Shown piece by piece: positions 22,724-28,571 of a stretch of 34,676 nucleotides of DNA. Position 1 is the first letter of the stretch; every line of letters starts with the position of its first letter. The position numbers and the translations under genes are program-made. The stretch comes from a virus: the IMG/VR virus record IMGVR_UViG_3300030060_003698, positions 1 through 34,676 of that record. The stretch is one strand, 5' to 3'. The notes beneath the pieces are model-generated. The model did no database searches and was not told the origin of the DNA. It was given only the letters and a program-made list of their open reading frames with translations.

Positions 22724-23226
22724 TATTGAAAACCTCCTTTTGCTGTAAATACTCTTGATGCAGGGTGATTATTTTTTGGTTCTTCTGGTTTGTAACCCTT
22801 CTTAAGTGGAAATATATCCTTCCAGCCATTGCTAATTGCCTTCTCAAGAGCTTCTTTCCTATCCTGTGATGGAAATGACCTAAGTGTTTTAAAGATGCGG
22901 TTAGCGACCTTTGTAGAGCAAACTCCACCTTTTTGTTTTCTTATAGGCCACCATTCAACAATAAGATCAGCATATTCTTTTAGATCATCAGGAATTAAAT
23001 CAGGTGTAATTGTATTAAATCCAAAAACATCCATAGGTGTAAATATGTTTGGTTTAGCTTTCTTCTGCTTCATTCTCATTTCTTTTCTGAGAATTGTTCG
23101 GATGTATTGAGATTTTTTTAATTCTTCGCCTTTATTCTTTTCCAAAAAGTCATTCAACTCAGGATCAAGATAAACAGCGACTTTAATCTTATCGGACATT
23201 GGATACTTAGTGTACATTTTAGACAC
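22723..23226 (-). CDS. RHH + replication-protein-like domain
   Basis: 167 aa with a GTG start at 23226; ATG codons at 23217 and 23199 are alternatives. Residues about 12-55 (KIKVAVYLDPELNDFLEKNK ... KSQYIRTILRKEM) fit a ribbon-helix-helix DNA-binding domain. The second half (ADLIVEWWPIRKQKGG, then KTLRSFPSQDRKEALEKAIS, then NGWKDIFPL) resembles the C-terminal part of phage replication-initiation proteins (DnaT/O-like 'W...y...G...A..w.....ll.ai.nGW..ifp'). It is the first gene of this leftward cluster, next to a very AT-rich, pyrimidine-rich stretch, which suits an origin-binding protein. An inverted repeat overlaps its start. Confidence 0.55.
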   Translation of the reverse strand: MSKMYTKYPMSDKIKVAVYLDPELNDFLEKNKGEELKKSQYIRTILRKEMRMKQKKAKPNIFTPMDVFGFNTITPDLIPDDLKEYADLIVEWWPIRKQKGGVCSTKVANRIFKTLRSFPSQDRKEALEKAISNGWKDIFPLKKGYKPEEPKNNHPASRVFTAKGGFQ

Positions 23227-23229
23227 TAA
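23207..23229. promoter_or_regulatory. Inverted repeat over the start of the RHH/replication gene
   Basis: TTAGTGT (23207-23213) and ACACTAA (23223-23229) are perfect 7-base arms with a 9-base spacer. The GTG start (23226-23224) lies inside one arm. This is the size and place expected for an autoregulatory RHH operator. If used, the real start would more likely be an inner ATG (23217 or 23199). Confidence 0.5.
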
Positions 23230-23269
23230 AGGTATATTTATTATTTGTCAAGCAGTAATTTTAAAAATC

Positions 23270-23420
23270 CTTCTCTATATCCTTAATAATATATATTTAA
23301 TATATATATATTATATATATAATATTTAATACACTTATAATATTTATATAATATTTATTTACTTAATATATATTTCTTTTTCTTTTGGTTCTTTTCTTTT
23401 TCTTTTTTTTGCCATTCATA
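23270..23420. other. Extremely AT-rich stretch with pyrimidine tract (candidate origin)
   Basis: 23280-23368 is almost purely A/T with many TATA and AATATT steps. It is followed by a pyrimidine-rich run at 23370-23411 with TTTTCTTTTG-type repeats. No reading frame of note lies here. Together with the neighbouring RHH/replication-like gene and its inverted repeat, this is the best place in the window for a replication origin or DNA-unwinding element. It could instead be only a promoter region. Confidence 0.4.
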
Positions 23421-23448
23421 GGATATATATTTATATATCATAATATGT

Positions 23449-23592
23449 TTAATTATATGAATCCTGGGGTATAATGATCTTAGTTGCTGCTCCTTTGATA
23501 GAAATGTTATTGATGACTCTAAATAACTTTATAATTTCATTCAAAGATGTATATGAGTTCCCATCGAGGATGTTTGAAGAGTCAAGGTTCAT
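23449..23592 (-). CDS. 47-aa hypothetical protein
   Basis: ATG 23592 to TAA 23449-23451. Product starts MNLDSSNILDGNSYTSLNEI and continues IKLFRVINNISIKGAATKII. The composition (balanced, few Lys/Ile runs despite the AT-rich DNA) looks protein-like and differs from the noise around it, so it is probably a real small gene in an otherwise empty 470-base gap. A plus-strand TATAAT (23470-23475) and a plus-strand terminator (23669-23700) bracket it, so it may have an antisense transcript. Confidence 0.5.
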   Translation of the reverse strand: MNLDSSNILDGNSYTSLNEIIKLFRVINNISIKGAATKIIIPQDSYN

Positions 23593-23625
23593 TTCATGAC
23601 CTAATTATTCATTCATAAGCAATTA

Positions 23626-23645
23626 GTCACTAGCACACGAGTGAC
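23626..23645 (+). other. Small hairpin in the intergenic region
   Basis: GTCACT (23626-23631) and AGTGAC (23640-23645) form a 6-bp perfect stem with an 8-nt loop, shortly before the terminator hairpin. Two hairpins in series without coding sequence suggest a small RNA or a leader. Confidence 0.4.
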
Positions 23646-23668
23646 GATTCATAATAGAATACCTCAGG

Positions 23669-23700
23669 CTATCAGGTTTTACTTGATAGTCTTTTTATTT
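23669..23700 (+). terminator. Rho-independent terminator, plus strand
   Basis: CTATCAGGT (23669-23677) pairs with ACTTGATAG (23681-23689) with one G-U pair, followed by TCTTTTTATTTT. No plus-strand gene lies just upstream, so it must end a short non-coding or antisense transcript; the TATAAT at 23470-23475 is a possible start. Confidence 0.6.
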
Positions 23701-23735
23701 TGTGTTATATATATTTATATCTAATTGTATATCTC

Positions 23736-23894
23736 ATGCCTCAAGGAAGACCTAAAACTGGTAATCATACCAAAATGATGATTAATTTTACTGAAGAAAT
23801 AGCTAATGAACTTAAAAAAAGAAGTGAAATAGGTGGTTTACCTATTTCATATCAAGTAAGAACAGCAGTTCAAGAATATTTAGCTAGAAATTAA
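23736..23894 (+). CDS. RHH (CopG/Arc-like) regulator on the plus strand
   Basis: 52 aa from ATG 23736; an in-frame TTG at 23700 would add a hydrophobic stretch untypical of the family. MPQGRPKTGNHTKMMINFTE is followed by EIANELKKRSEIGGLPISYQ and VRTAVQEYLARN: one strand and two helices, the complete ribbon-helix-helix fold with a basic N-terminal arm. It is one of two plus-strand genes within the leftward early region and is convergent with the zinc-ribbon gene (4-base overlap). Likely a small repressor or switch protein; candidate binder of the palindromes at 18504, 23207 and 25519. Confidence 0.75.
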   Translation: MPQGRPKTGNHTKMMINFTEEIANELKKRSEIGGLPISYQVRTAVQEYLARN

Positions 23895-24085
23895 GTTTTA
23901 GAATATTTACCTTTTTCTATTAACCAATCAAATTTATTTATATGTCTTTCACAGTTTTGACATCTTTTTACAGTCCAAGATAGATGTCCTGTAGTTGTTA
24001 TAAAATCACATTTAGGACATTTAATTGTAGCTCCAGAATATCTTTTACATCTGGAGTAACGTGTAATAGGTACGAATTCAGTCAT
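23891..24085 (-). CDS. Zinc-ribbon protein
   Basis: 64 aa. ATIKCPKCDFITTTGHLSW and VKRCQNCERHINKFDWLIEK give two CxxC pairs about 21 residues apart, a zinc ribbon. Similar short proteins occur in cyanophages (from memory). It overlaps its upstream neighbour by 4 bases (ATGA). Probably nucleic-acid binding, perhaps transcriptional, but no partner can be named. Confidence 0.7.
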   Translation of the reverse strand: MTEFVPITRYSRCKRYSGATIKCPKCDFITTTGHLSWTVKRCQNCERHINKFDWLIEKGKYSKT

Positions 24086-24417
24086 AATTTATCATGCCAT
24101 TTAGTACCAAAACTACTCATCATATCTTCATCACTAGGCTCATAATCCTCATATGGTGATGGATCTTCATATAGATCTTTATTAAGATCCCACCAATCAT
24201 CTATTAAACTTTTATCGTTTATCAAGCTATAACCTTCATCTGATTCTGAACATATATCAGCATAATATTCAATAAAATCATTTAAAAATTCTGATTTTAA
24301 ATTAAATTCTTGTGCTATTTCTTTAGCTTTATCTTCACAATGTTCATAAAATTGTTCAGATAAATAATTTTCATCATTTTGAGACATAACTTGATCTGGT
24401 AATGGGTTGTCAATCAT
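24082..24417 (-). CDS. Acidic hypothetical protein
   Basis: 111 aa, strongly acidic: SESDEGYSLINDKSLIDDWW and EDPSPYEDYEPSDEDMMSS. A clear Shine-Dalgarno (GGAGG, inside the preceding gene) serves its ATG at 24417; ATG at codon 11 is an alternative. Very acidic small early proteins often act as DNA mimics or bind host proteins, but nothing identifies a target here. Confidence 0.6.
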   Translation of the reverse strand: MIDNPLPDQVMSQNDENYLSEQFYEHCEDKAKEIAQEFNLKSEFLNDFIEYYADICSESDEGYSLINDKSLIDDWWDLNKDLYEDPSPYEDYEPSDEDMMSSFGTKWHDKL

Positions 24418-24583
24418 TTTTCAATTCCTCCAATAGTGCATCAACTTCTTCGGCACATTCTCCGCACCTCCAACCTTCATATTCATCTGTATAAACTGGA
24501 TATCTATTAAAACCTCTACCACTTCCAAGATGGCAAGATTTACCACAATCTACACAAATTCCAGAATCAAATAAATTTTTCAT
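24410..24583 (-). CDS. 57-aa four-cysteine zinc protein
   Basis: ATG 24583, TGA 24410-24412. It reads MKNLFDSGICVDCGKSCHLG at the start and EGWRCGECAEEVDALLEELK near the end: CVDC and CGEC pairs 27 residues apart. It overlaps the upstream gene as ATGA and the downstream gene by 8 bases. The short size explains why it is easily overlooked; the paired cysteines and overlaps make it a solid gene. Function unknown. Confidence 0.75.
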   Translation of the reverse strand: MKNLFDSGICVDCGKSCHLGSGRGFNRYPVYTDEYEGWRCGECAEEVDALLEELKND

Positions 24584-24810
24584 TGATCTCTATCCTCCCA
24601 GTTACAAGAAAAATCAGAATCTTCATAATTTTCTTCAGATATTTCATCTGTATCTGAATATTCCCAATCTCCTATATCATCAGTTGAAAAAATACCTCCA
24701 TCAAACTTTCTAAAATTTGAACGGATATCATCTTCATCTATATCATCAGGAGTTTTGATACATAGATAGTGACTTGTCATTGATGTCACTTTTAATTTAA
24801 AGAATTTCAT
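24580..24810 (-). CDS. Acidic hypothetical protein
   Basis: 76 aa from ATG 24810 (MKFFKLKVTSMTSHYLCIKT). An upstream in-frame ATG at 24873 would overlap the previous gene by 35 bases and is less likely. After a beta-like start the protein is rich in Asp/Glu (PDDIDEDDIRSNFRKFDGGI, then DWEYSDTDEISEENYEDSDF). The acidic tail again suggests an interaction with basic or DNA-binding partners. It overlaps the zinc protein by 4 bases. Confidence 0.6.
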   Translation of the reverse strand: MKFFKLKVTSMTSHYLCIKTPDDIDEDDIRSNFRKFDGGIFSTDDIGDWEYSDTDEISEENYEDSDFSCNWEDRDQ

Positions 24811-24838
24811 AGTTTTCGTTAGCGAATTTTCGTGTATG

Positions 24839-25210
24839 TTATTTTTTAATGAAGTATTTAAGTCTATCTTCATATTTTTCGATATTGTTTAAAATTTCAA
24901 TATCTTCGTTTTGCTCGTAATCATCACAATACTTATCGTATTGCTCCATATTACGATTAAACATTCTCTCTACAAGATCTTGTTTTATTTGATATTCAGA
25001 TACTATTTCTAACTTTTGCTCTTCATCCCATCGAACTATATCAGGTTCATTAATAACTTCATCATACCAACCATAAAAAGTTGATTTATGAACGTCATCA
25101 AATTCTCTCATACATCTTTTAACTACTTGATTCCTATTGAGTTTTTTAACTCTAATAAGTTCTTTCATTCTTTCTCTACAGGATTCTTTATTAGGGTTTT
25201 CTTTTACCAT
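24839..25210 (-). CDS. Putative HTH protein
   Basis: 123 aa from ATG 25210 (MVKENPNKESCRERMKELIR), 4 bases after the previous stop. The longer in-frame start at 25252 lies inside the upstream gene. KLNRNQVVKRCMREFDDVHK and STFYGWYDEVI look like a helix-turn-helix region, followed by a long charged helix (QIKQDLVERMFNRNMEQYDK). It may be a regulator or small DNA-binding protein; it is not similar enough to a terminase small subunit to call it that. Confidence 0.55.
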   Translation of the reverse strand: MVKENPNKESCRERMKELIRVKKLNRNQVVKRCMREFDDVHKSTFYGWYDEVINEPDIVRWDEEQKLEIVSEYQIKQDLVERMFNRNMEQYDKYCDDYEQNEDIEILNNIEKYEDRLKYFIKK

Positions 25211-25214
25211 TTTT

Positions 25215-25397
25215 TTATTTCCATAATTTTGAATGAGATATATACCAAACAATGTTTTGTAGTTTGGTTATATCTTTTTTATTTAGTTTTATATCTAAAT
25301 TTCCTATAGATTTTGGTAAATCATTATTCCATATAAGCAAATTAGTTGCTGCATCAAAGATTTTTGAGTAAATCTCTTGTTTATTTTTATTAGTCAC
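25215..25397 (-). CDS. Small hypothetical protein, GTG start
   Basis: 60 aa. The GTG at 25397 shares its first G with the stop of the 26-aa gene upstream (TAGTG), and AAGGAGG sits at the proper distance inside that gene. Product: MTNKNKQEIYSKIFDAATNL, then a helix and KKDITKLQNIVWYISHSKLW. No function recognised. Confidence 0.6.
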   Translation of the reverse strand: MTNKNKQEIYSKIFDAATNLLIWNNDLPKSIGNLDIKLNKKDITKLQNIVWYISHSKLWK

Positions 25398-25477
25398 TAT
25401 TTAACCTCCTTAAGCTTGTCATACCTCTTAGATAAAACATCAACTATCCATCTTTGTTTTTTGGTTTGTTCATTCAT
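25397..25477 (-). CDS. 26-aa leader-like peptide
   Basis: ATG 25477, TAG 25397-25399, product MNEQTKKQRWIVDVLSKRYD plus KLKEVK. It is preceded by TTAATTAA (25480-25487) and ends with an AAGGAGG that serves the next gene. It may be a true tiny protein or a leader whose translation controls the genes behind it. Confidence 0.5.
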   Translation of the reverse strand: MNEQTKKQRWIVDVLSKRYDKLKEVK

Positions 25478-25479
25478 GA

Positions 25480-25487
25480 TTAATTAA
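25480..25487 (-). promoter_or_regulatory. TTAATTAA leader before the 26-aa gene
   Basis: Exact TTAATTAA two bases upstream of the ATG at 25477. The intergenic space beyond it (25488-25551) also holds several TATAAT-like boxes on both strands and the 14-bp palindrome at 25519. Confidence 0.45.
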
Positions 25488-25518
25488 TTGTATAATTATA
25501 TATTTTAGTATATACTAT

Positions 25519-25532
25519 ATTAGTAAACTAAT
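25519..25532. repeat. 14-bp near-palindrome, copy 2 (possible operator)
   Basis: ATTAGTAAACTAAT, identical to 18504-18517. It lies in the divergent space between the minus-strand gene starting at 25477 and the plus-strand gene at 25552, next to TATACT (25511-25516). Such a place could control both directions. Confidence 0.5.
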
Positions 25533-25551
25533 CAAGCCTAATTCGCCTTTA

Positions 25552-25719
25552 ATGTCTTTTATTAAAAATTTTATTCATAATCATGACATTCATGACAATA
25601 ATCAGCTTCAAGCATTCATCAAGCATCAAAAGTTATCTCAAGTTGATGAGATAACCCCTAATAATAACGATATGCTTTATAAATTATTATTCTTATTACT
25701 TTTAAAATCTAAACAGTAA
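25552..25719 (+). CDS. Possible 55-aa plus-strand gene
   Basis: ATG 25552 to TAA 25717-25719, product MSFIKNFIHNHDIHDNNQLQ, then AFIKHQKLSQVDEITPNNND and a Leu-rich end. His/Asn-rich first half, hydrophobic end. It is divergent from the 25477 gene across a promoter-like space and convergent with the gp88-like gene (11-base overlap). The DNA would otherwise be a 230-base gap. Real gene status is moderately likely; no function. Confidence 0.45.
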   Translation: MSFIKNFIHNHDIHDNNQLQAFIKHQKLSQVDEITPNNNDMLYKLLFLLLLKSKQ

Positions 25720-26437
25720 CTAGTTTTTTATTTCTTTTTATTTCTCTTAATGCAATGGCACTAGGGGTGTTTTTCTCTTGTAACCCATGTAATAAAAGAG
25801 CAAAAGGACCATTTTCAAAACATAAACTATCATCTACGTCTATTTTTAACCCTAGTCTCTCAGCCTCTGCAACTGAAAATACCACCTTACTGTACCTAGT
25901 AAAATAACCTTCATTAATCAAATAATCATATCGACCGCCATAACTAGCAGTTAAATAAAAATTGTTAGGTAATAAAACTTTTAAAAAAAAGTCAAGTGAT
26001 TTACTATAACAATAAAATTTTATATCTTTATTATACTTAGCTACATTTAACCAAGATTCTAAATATAAAGGATGATAAAAATCACCGCTTTCATGTATCC
26101 TAAATTTATTAATATTCTTTTTATTAGCTAATAAACTATCGTTTATAAGGTTAGATAACCCGTCAACGTCCCTTTTAACTACATAACTATGAATTAAATT
26201 ATAGTTGTATCTACGACTATTAAACACGTTAGGATAGCGTAATTCTTCACTAGCGGCAAAGCAAGTAAATAAACTCTCATCACCCCTTTTTAACTCTCTT
26301 TTATTAGTCTTATCATTCATAATTGCAAAAGCTTTACAACTGTTAGCACCTGGGCATGTAATACCAGCTGGTAGAGATATTATTCCCGTAGTTTTTGGTA
26401 ATTTTTTATTACCTTTTGACATTTTTAAAATATTCAT
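25709..26437 (-). CDS. Gene product 88-like protein
   Basis: 242 aa; ATG at codon 6 is an alternative start. The pattern ISLPAGITCPGANSCKAFAI (Cys28, Cys34, plus Cys59), then RYPNVFNSRRYNYN, then KFRIHESGDFYHPLYLESWL (112-131) matches the phage 'gp88' family (DUF7227-like), known from mycobacteriophages and other phages: a Cys-rich 'CPG...C' start and the R.h.sGDfy' motif. The biochemical function of the family is not established as far as I know; the cysteines suggest a metal or Fe-S site. It overlaps the upstream 43-aa gene by one base (TAATG). Confidence 0.75.
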   Translation of the reverse strand: MNILKMSKGNKKLPKTTGIISLPAGITCPGANSCKAFAIMNDKTNKRELKRGDESLFTCFAASEELRYPNVFNSRRYNYNLIHSYVVKRDVDGLSNLINDSLLANKKNINKFRIHESGDFYHPLYLESWLNVAKYNKDIKFYCYSKSLDFFLKVLLPNNFYLTASYGGRYDYLINEGYFTRYSKVVFSVAEAERLGLKIDVDDSLCFENGPFALLLHGLQEKNTPSAIALREIKRNKKLVTV

Positions 26438-26568
26438 TAATCATCACCCCTTTTAATATTCTTTTTTAATTCATTAAATTTTTTACTTTGATCAGGTGTT
26501 AAACCTGCAAAGTAATTTAAAAGATTATCATCATAATCTTTAAAAAGTTTTTTAAGTCTTTTATTCAT
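26437..26568 (-). CDS. 43-aa basic peptide
   Basis: ATG 26568, TAA 26437-26439 (shares an A with the next ATG). MNKRLKKLFKDYDDNLLNYF then AGLTPDQSKKFNELKKNIKR: two charged helices. TTAATTAA (26572-26579) precedes the start. Coupled with the gp88-like gene and perhaps its small partner. Confidence 0.6.
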   Translation of the reverse strand: MNKRLKKLFKDYDDNLLNYFAGLTPDQSKKFNELKKNIKRGDD

Positions 26569-26571
26569 TTT

Positions 26572-26642
26572 TTAATTAATAAAATAAGTTTTTAATTGAA
26601 AGTAAAAAAATACTTTCATAAAAGGATGTTTTAAACATCCCT
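26572..26642 (-). terminator. Two hairpins plus TTAATTAA leader between minus-strand genes
   Basis: After the stop at 26654 come GGATGTT/AACATCC (26624-26630 / 26634-26640; on the minus strand followed by TTTT) and then GAAAGTA/TACTTTC (26598-26604 / 26611-26617). TTAATTAA at 26572-26579 precedes the ATG 26568. The first stem is a plausible terminator; the second could be a 5' hairpin of the next transcript. Confidence 0.6.
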
Positions 26643-26653
26643 TTAAGCTAGTA

Positions 26654-26785
26654 TTATCTTTTAAGTTTTTTAACTTGTTTATAACTATCCTCTAAAATTT
26701 GATTTAATTTTTTACCACTAATAAAGCAATATCCATTAATTAAATCTTTATCTATATATTTATAGATTTTATTATTATCTATCAT
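26654..26785 (-). CDS. 43-aa small protein
   Basis: ATG 26785, TAA 26654-26656: MIDNNKIYKYIDKDLINGYC, then FISGKKLNQILEDSYKQVKK. It starts 5 bases after the stop of the gene upstream. Helical, basic end. Function unknown, but the tight spacing and a clean terminator behind it favour a real gene. Confidence 0.55.
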   Translation of the reverse strand: MIDNNKIYKYIDKDLINGYCFISGKKLNQILEDSYKQVKKLKR

Positions 26786-26790
26786 TTTAT

Positions 26791-27237
26791 TTAATCCATA
26801 TGATCATATTCTTTAATCTTGCCATCCCATCCATCGATTAATCCATGGTGCTTCATATAGCAATATTCCTTACCTATATCGTTTTTAAAGTGATGATCAT
26901 CACCCCATGTATTTCGCTTTAATCTGAATTCTCCGCCATGAGTCTCAATAGGTATTACTTTTTTATCAATAACCCTAACTAGTGGGCATTCATAACCCTT
27001 TTGAAATCCCCATGCCTTACTATATTCAGTATTTAATCTCTGACTAGGTATTTCTTTAAACCATACATAGTGATCACTTAATCTGGTAACAACATAAAAA
27101 GAATTTCTTGTTGTATTCCATCCCCAGCGCATATGACATATACACCCTTCATAAAATTTAAAAGGTGTTTCTTCATTCATAGGAACTGTTTTAAGTTCGT
27201 TAATGAGTTTAGACTCATTAATAATTGCTTCATTCAT
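26791..27237 (-). CDS. Hypothetical early protein
   Basis: 148 aa. After an N-terminal helix the protein has a beta pattern (FKFYEGCICHMRWGWNTTRN, then FYVVTRLSDHYVWFKEIPSQ) and a His/Trp-rich end (KRNTWGDDHHFKNDIG, then YMKHHGLIDGWDGK). Cys33/Cys35 (CIC) and many histidines could bind metal. The fold resembles a small beta barrel; no family recognised. Preceded by TTAATTAATTAA and two hairpins. Confidence 0.6.
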   Translation of the reverse strand: MNEAIINESKLINELKTVPMNEETPFKFYEGCICHMRWGWNTTRNSFYVVTRLSDHYVWFKEIPSQRLNTEYSKAWGFQKGYECPLVRVIDKKVIPIETHGGEFRLKRNTWGDDHHFKNDIGKEYCYMKHHGLIDGWDGKIKEYDHMD

Positions 27238-27241
27238 TTTT

Positions 27242-27312
27242 TTAATTAATTAAAGTTTGAAAGTGAAACTATTTATAAAAAATAGTTTTTTAAAACTATC
27301 TATAATAGATAG
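27242..27312 (-). terminator. Two hairpins plus TTAATTAATTAA leader
   Basis: CTATCTA/TAGATAG (27296-27302 / 27306-27312; TTTT follows on the minus strand) and AAACTAT/ATAGTTT (27267-27273 / 27282-27288) lie between the stop at 27330 and the start at 27237. The overlapping TTAATTAA copies are at 27242-27249 and 27246-27253, four bases before the ATG. Confidence 0.55.
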
Positions 27313-27329
27313 CTTTAAGAAACTATTAA

Positions 27330-27734
27330 TTAAATATCAATAGTTGTTTTATAATCTTCTATTTTTTTTAAAACATTTATTCTTGCTAAGTTAGCATTAT
27401 GTTGACTTATCTTATAACCTCCATTGTTAAATTCTAATTTATCAAAATATATTAATACTTCATTCATAGTTTTAAATTGCTTAGTTTTATATATTTGATT
27501 ATCTTTTATACATGCATATCTAATATTGAATACTCTATCTTTCTCTAAATATATTCTTTCATGTTCACTTATCCTTTTACTTGTATAAATTTCACTAGTT
27601 ACAAAATAAGTTCCAGTATTTAATACTTTAAAAGGTTTTTCAATTCTACTCTTAAAACCTTCCATAACATCCTTATTAAAAAATAAAGGGAAATTTTTTT
27701 TAATTTTTCCTATAGTGTTAAATTTATTTTTCAT
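27330..27734 (-). CDS. Hypothetical early protein
   Basis: 134 aa, basic. Helical start (MKNKFNTIGKIKKNFPLFFN), then a beta-rich middle (FKVLNTGTYFVTSEIYTSKR, then RVFNIRYACIKDNQIYKTKQ) and a helical end. No motif recognised. The start is preceded by TTAAATTAA (27740-27748), a one-base variant of the leader, and by a strong terminator of the previous gene. Confidence 0.6.
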   Translation of the reverse strand: MKNKFNTIGKIKKNFPLFFNKDVMEGFKSRIEKPFKVLNTGTYFVTSEIYTSKRISEHERIYLEKDRVFNIRYACIKDNQIYKTKQFKTMNEVLIYFDKLEFNNGGYKISQHNANLARINVLKKIEDYKTTIDI

Positions 27735-27756
27735 TGTTTTTAAATTAATAAAGTGA

Positions 27757-27786
27757 ATAAAAAAAACTAACCCTTAAGAGTTAGTT
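27757..27786 (-). terminator. Strong Rho-independent terminator, minus strand
   Basis: On the minus strand AACTAAC and GTTAGTT (27786-27780 / 27771-27765) enclose a CTTAAG core, followed directly by eight T (27766-27759). The stem includes the TAA stop of the gene at 27774, so the transcript ends essentially at the stop codon. Confidence 0.85.
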
Positions 27787-27965
27787 GTTATTGGATGGTT
27801 AACTGTTTCTTTACTTAATAAATCATTCTCTTTAATAGTGAATAATTTATCAAATATTCTATCCATATTTTTTCTATAAATTTCAGTTCCATATTTGTAA
27901 TCTATAGAACTAAATACAACTTTTGTTAATTCGTTGTATTCTTTTGAATTTAAAAATTTGTTCAT
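27774..27965 (-). CDS. 63-aa hypothetical protein
   Basis: MNKFLNSKEYNELTKVVFSS, then IYRKNMDRIFDKLFTIKEND, and a short polar end. Helical and charged. Flanked by a strong terminator after it and by a hairpin plus TTAATTAA before it, so it looks like a single-gene unit. Function unknown. Confidence 0.6.
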   Translation of the reverse strand: MNKFLNSKEYNELTKVVFSSIDYKYGTEIYRKNMDRIFDKLFTIKENDLLSKETVNHPITTNS

Positions 27966-27970
27966 GAGTT

Positions 27971-28016
27971 TTAATTAAATAAAATTGTATAAGGATATAT
28001 TTAATTATATACCCTT
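27971..28016 (-). promoter_or_regulatory. Hairpin plus TTAATTAA leader
   Basis: AAGGATATAT (27991-28000) pairs with ATATACCCTT (28007-28016) with one mismatch and a 6-nt loop. TTAATTAA follows at 27971-27978, five bases before the ATG at 27965. Confidence 0.5.
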
Positions 28017-28029
28017 ATTTTGTTTTTGG

Positions 28030-28158
28030 CTAGATTTGGTTTATCAATGTTTGAATTTTATTTGTTCTATCTTCTAATCTTGTTTTAAGAGTATTAGTAA
28101 TAACTAAACCCTGCCAAGCAAGAATAAAAAAACAAATTAACATTAGTGATGTTCTCAT
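28030..28158 (-). CDS. 42-aa membrane peptide
   Basis: ATG 28158, TAG 28030-28032. MRTSLMLICFFILAWQGLVI is one membrane helix; the rest (NTLKTRLEDRTNKIQTLINQ) is a short charged helix. TTAATTAA (28164-28171) precedes the start. Small anchored early peptides often target host membrane processes or exclude other phages, but this is only a possibility. Confidence 0.55.
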   Translation of the reverse strand: MRTSLMLICFFILAWQGLVITNTLKTRLEDRTNKIQTLINQI

Positions 28159-28163
28159 GATTT

Positions 28164-28253
28164 TTAATTAATTTAGTGATGTTTAGTTTGAGTCGGCCTA
28201 GAAAGGCCTATTTTTTTTAAAAGGTGTTATAGCCCTAAGACTTATTAACACCT
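28164..28253 (-). terminator. Terminator hairpin plus TTAATTAA leader
   Basis: AGGTGTTA (28222-28229) pairs with TAACACCT (28246-28253); on the minus strand the stem is followed by TTTT and then an A run. A shorter repeat of GGCC-containing sequence lies at 28195-28209. TTAATTAA is at 28164-28171, five bases before ATG 28158. Confidence 0.6.
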
Positions 28254-28282
28254 CTTAGAATTGATTTAAAGAGTACTAGAGG

Positions 28283-28510
28283 TTAATCATTTAGAATGAT
28301 ATCTAAAAAGTTTTCAACCCTCCAACGGTTTAACTCTTCTATCATGTCCCATTGATCAGAAAATACTTTTGAATCTCTTAAAAGTCTTAAGTATTTATTT
28401 TTAAATCTTTTACTTTCAACTTCTTCAAAGCCTATTTTAAGATGTTTTAAAATTACTTTGTTAGCTTCAGTAGACTTACAGACAGTGTGTGTGTCAATTA
28501 CTGTATCCAT
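28283..28510 (-). CDS. 75-aa hypothetical, first gene after the main early promoter
   Basis: MDTVIDTHTVCKSTEANKVI, then SKRFKNKYLRLLRDSKVFSD and QWDMIEELNRWRVENFLDII. Helical, mixed charge. It lies about 55 bases behind a strong promoter (28572-28600) and is preceded by TTAATTAG, so it would be among the first and strongest products of infection. Such genes often encode host-takeover factors; no homolog is recognised. Confidence 0.6.
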   Translation of the reverse strand: MDTVIDTHTVCKSTEANKVILKHLKIGFEEVESKRFKNKYLRLLRDSKVFSDQWDMIEELNRWRVENFLDIILND

Positions 28511-28542
28511 GAGTTTAATTAGTATTCAGTTGTTTAGGTGCT

Positions 28543-28563
28543 AGATAAGTTTATTTCTTATCT
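28543..28563 (-). promoter_or_regulatory. 5'-end hairpin of the early transcript
   Basis: AGATAAG (28543-28549) and CTTATCT (28557-28563) form a perfect 7-bp stem with a 7-nt loop. With the start of transcription expected near 28565, this hairpin would be at the very 5' end of the RNA, where it may protect it from decay. Confidence 0.55.
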
Positions 28564-28571
28564 ATATTATT

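Noticed and set aside
23370-23411. TTTTC-type repeats as a CRISPR-like or tandem repeat array
   Set aside because: Irregular pyrimidine run without fixed repeat length or spacers.
24839-25210. Second terminase small subunit
   Set aside because: HTH-like start and charged helix only; the protein at 28714 next to terL fits much better.
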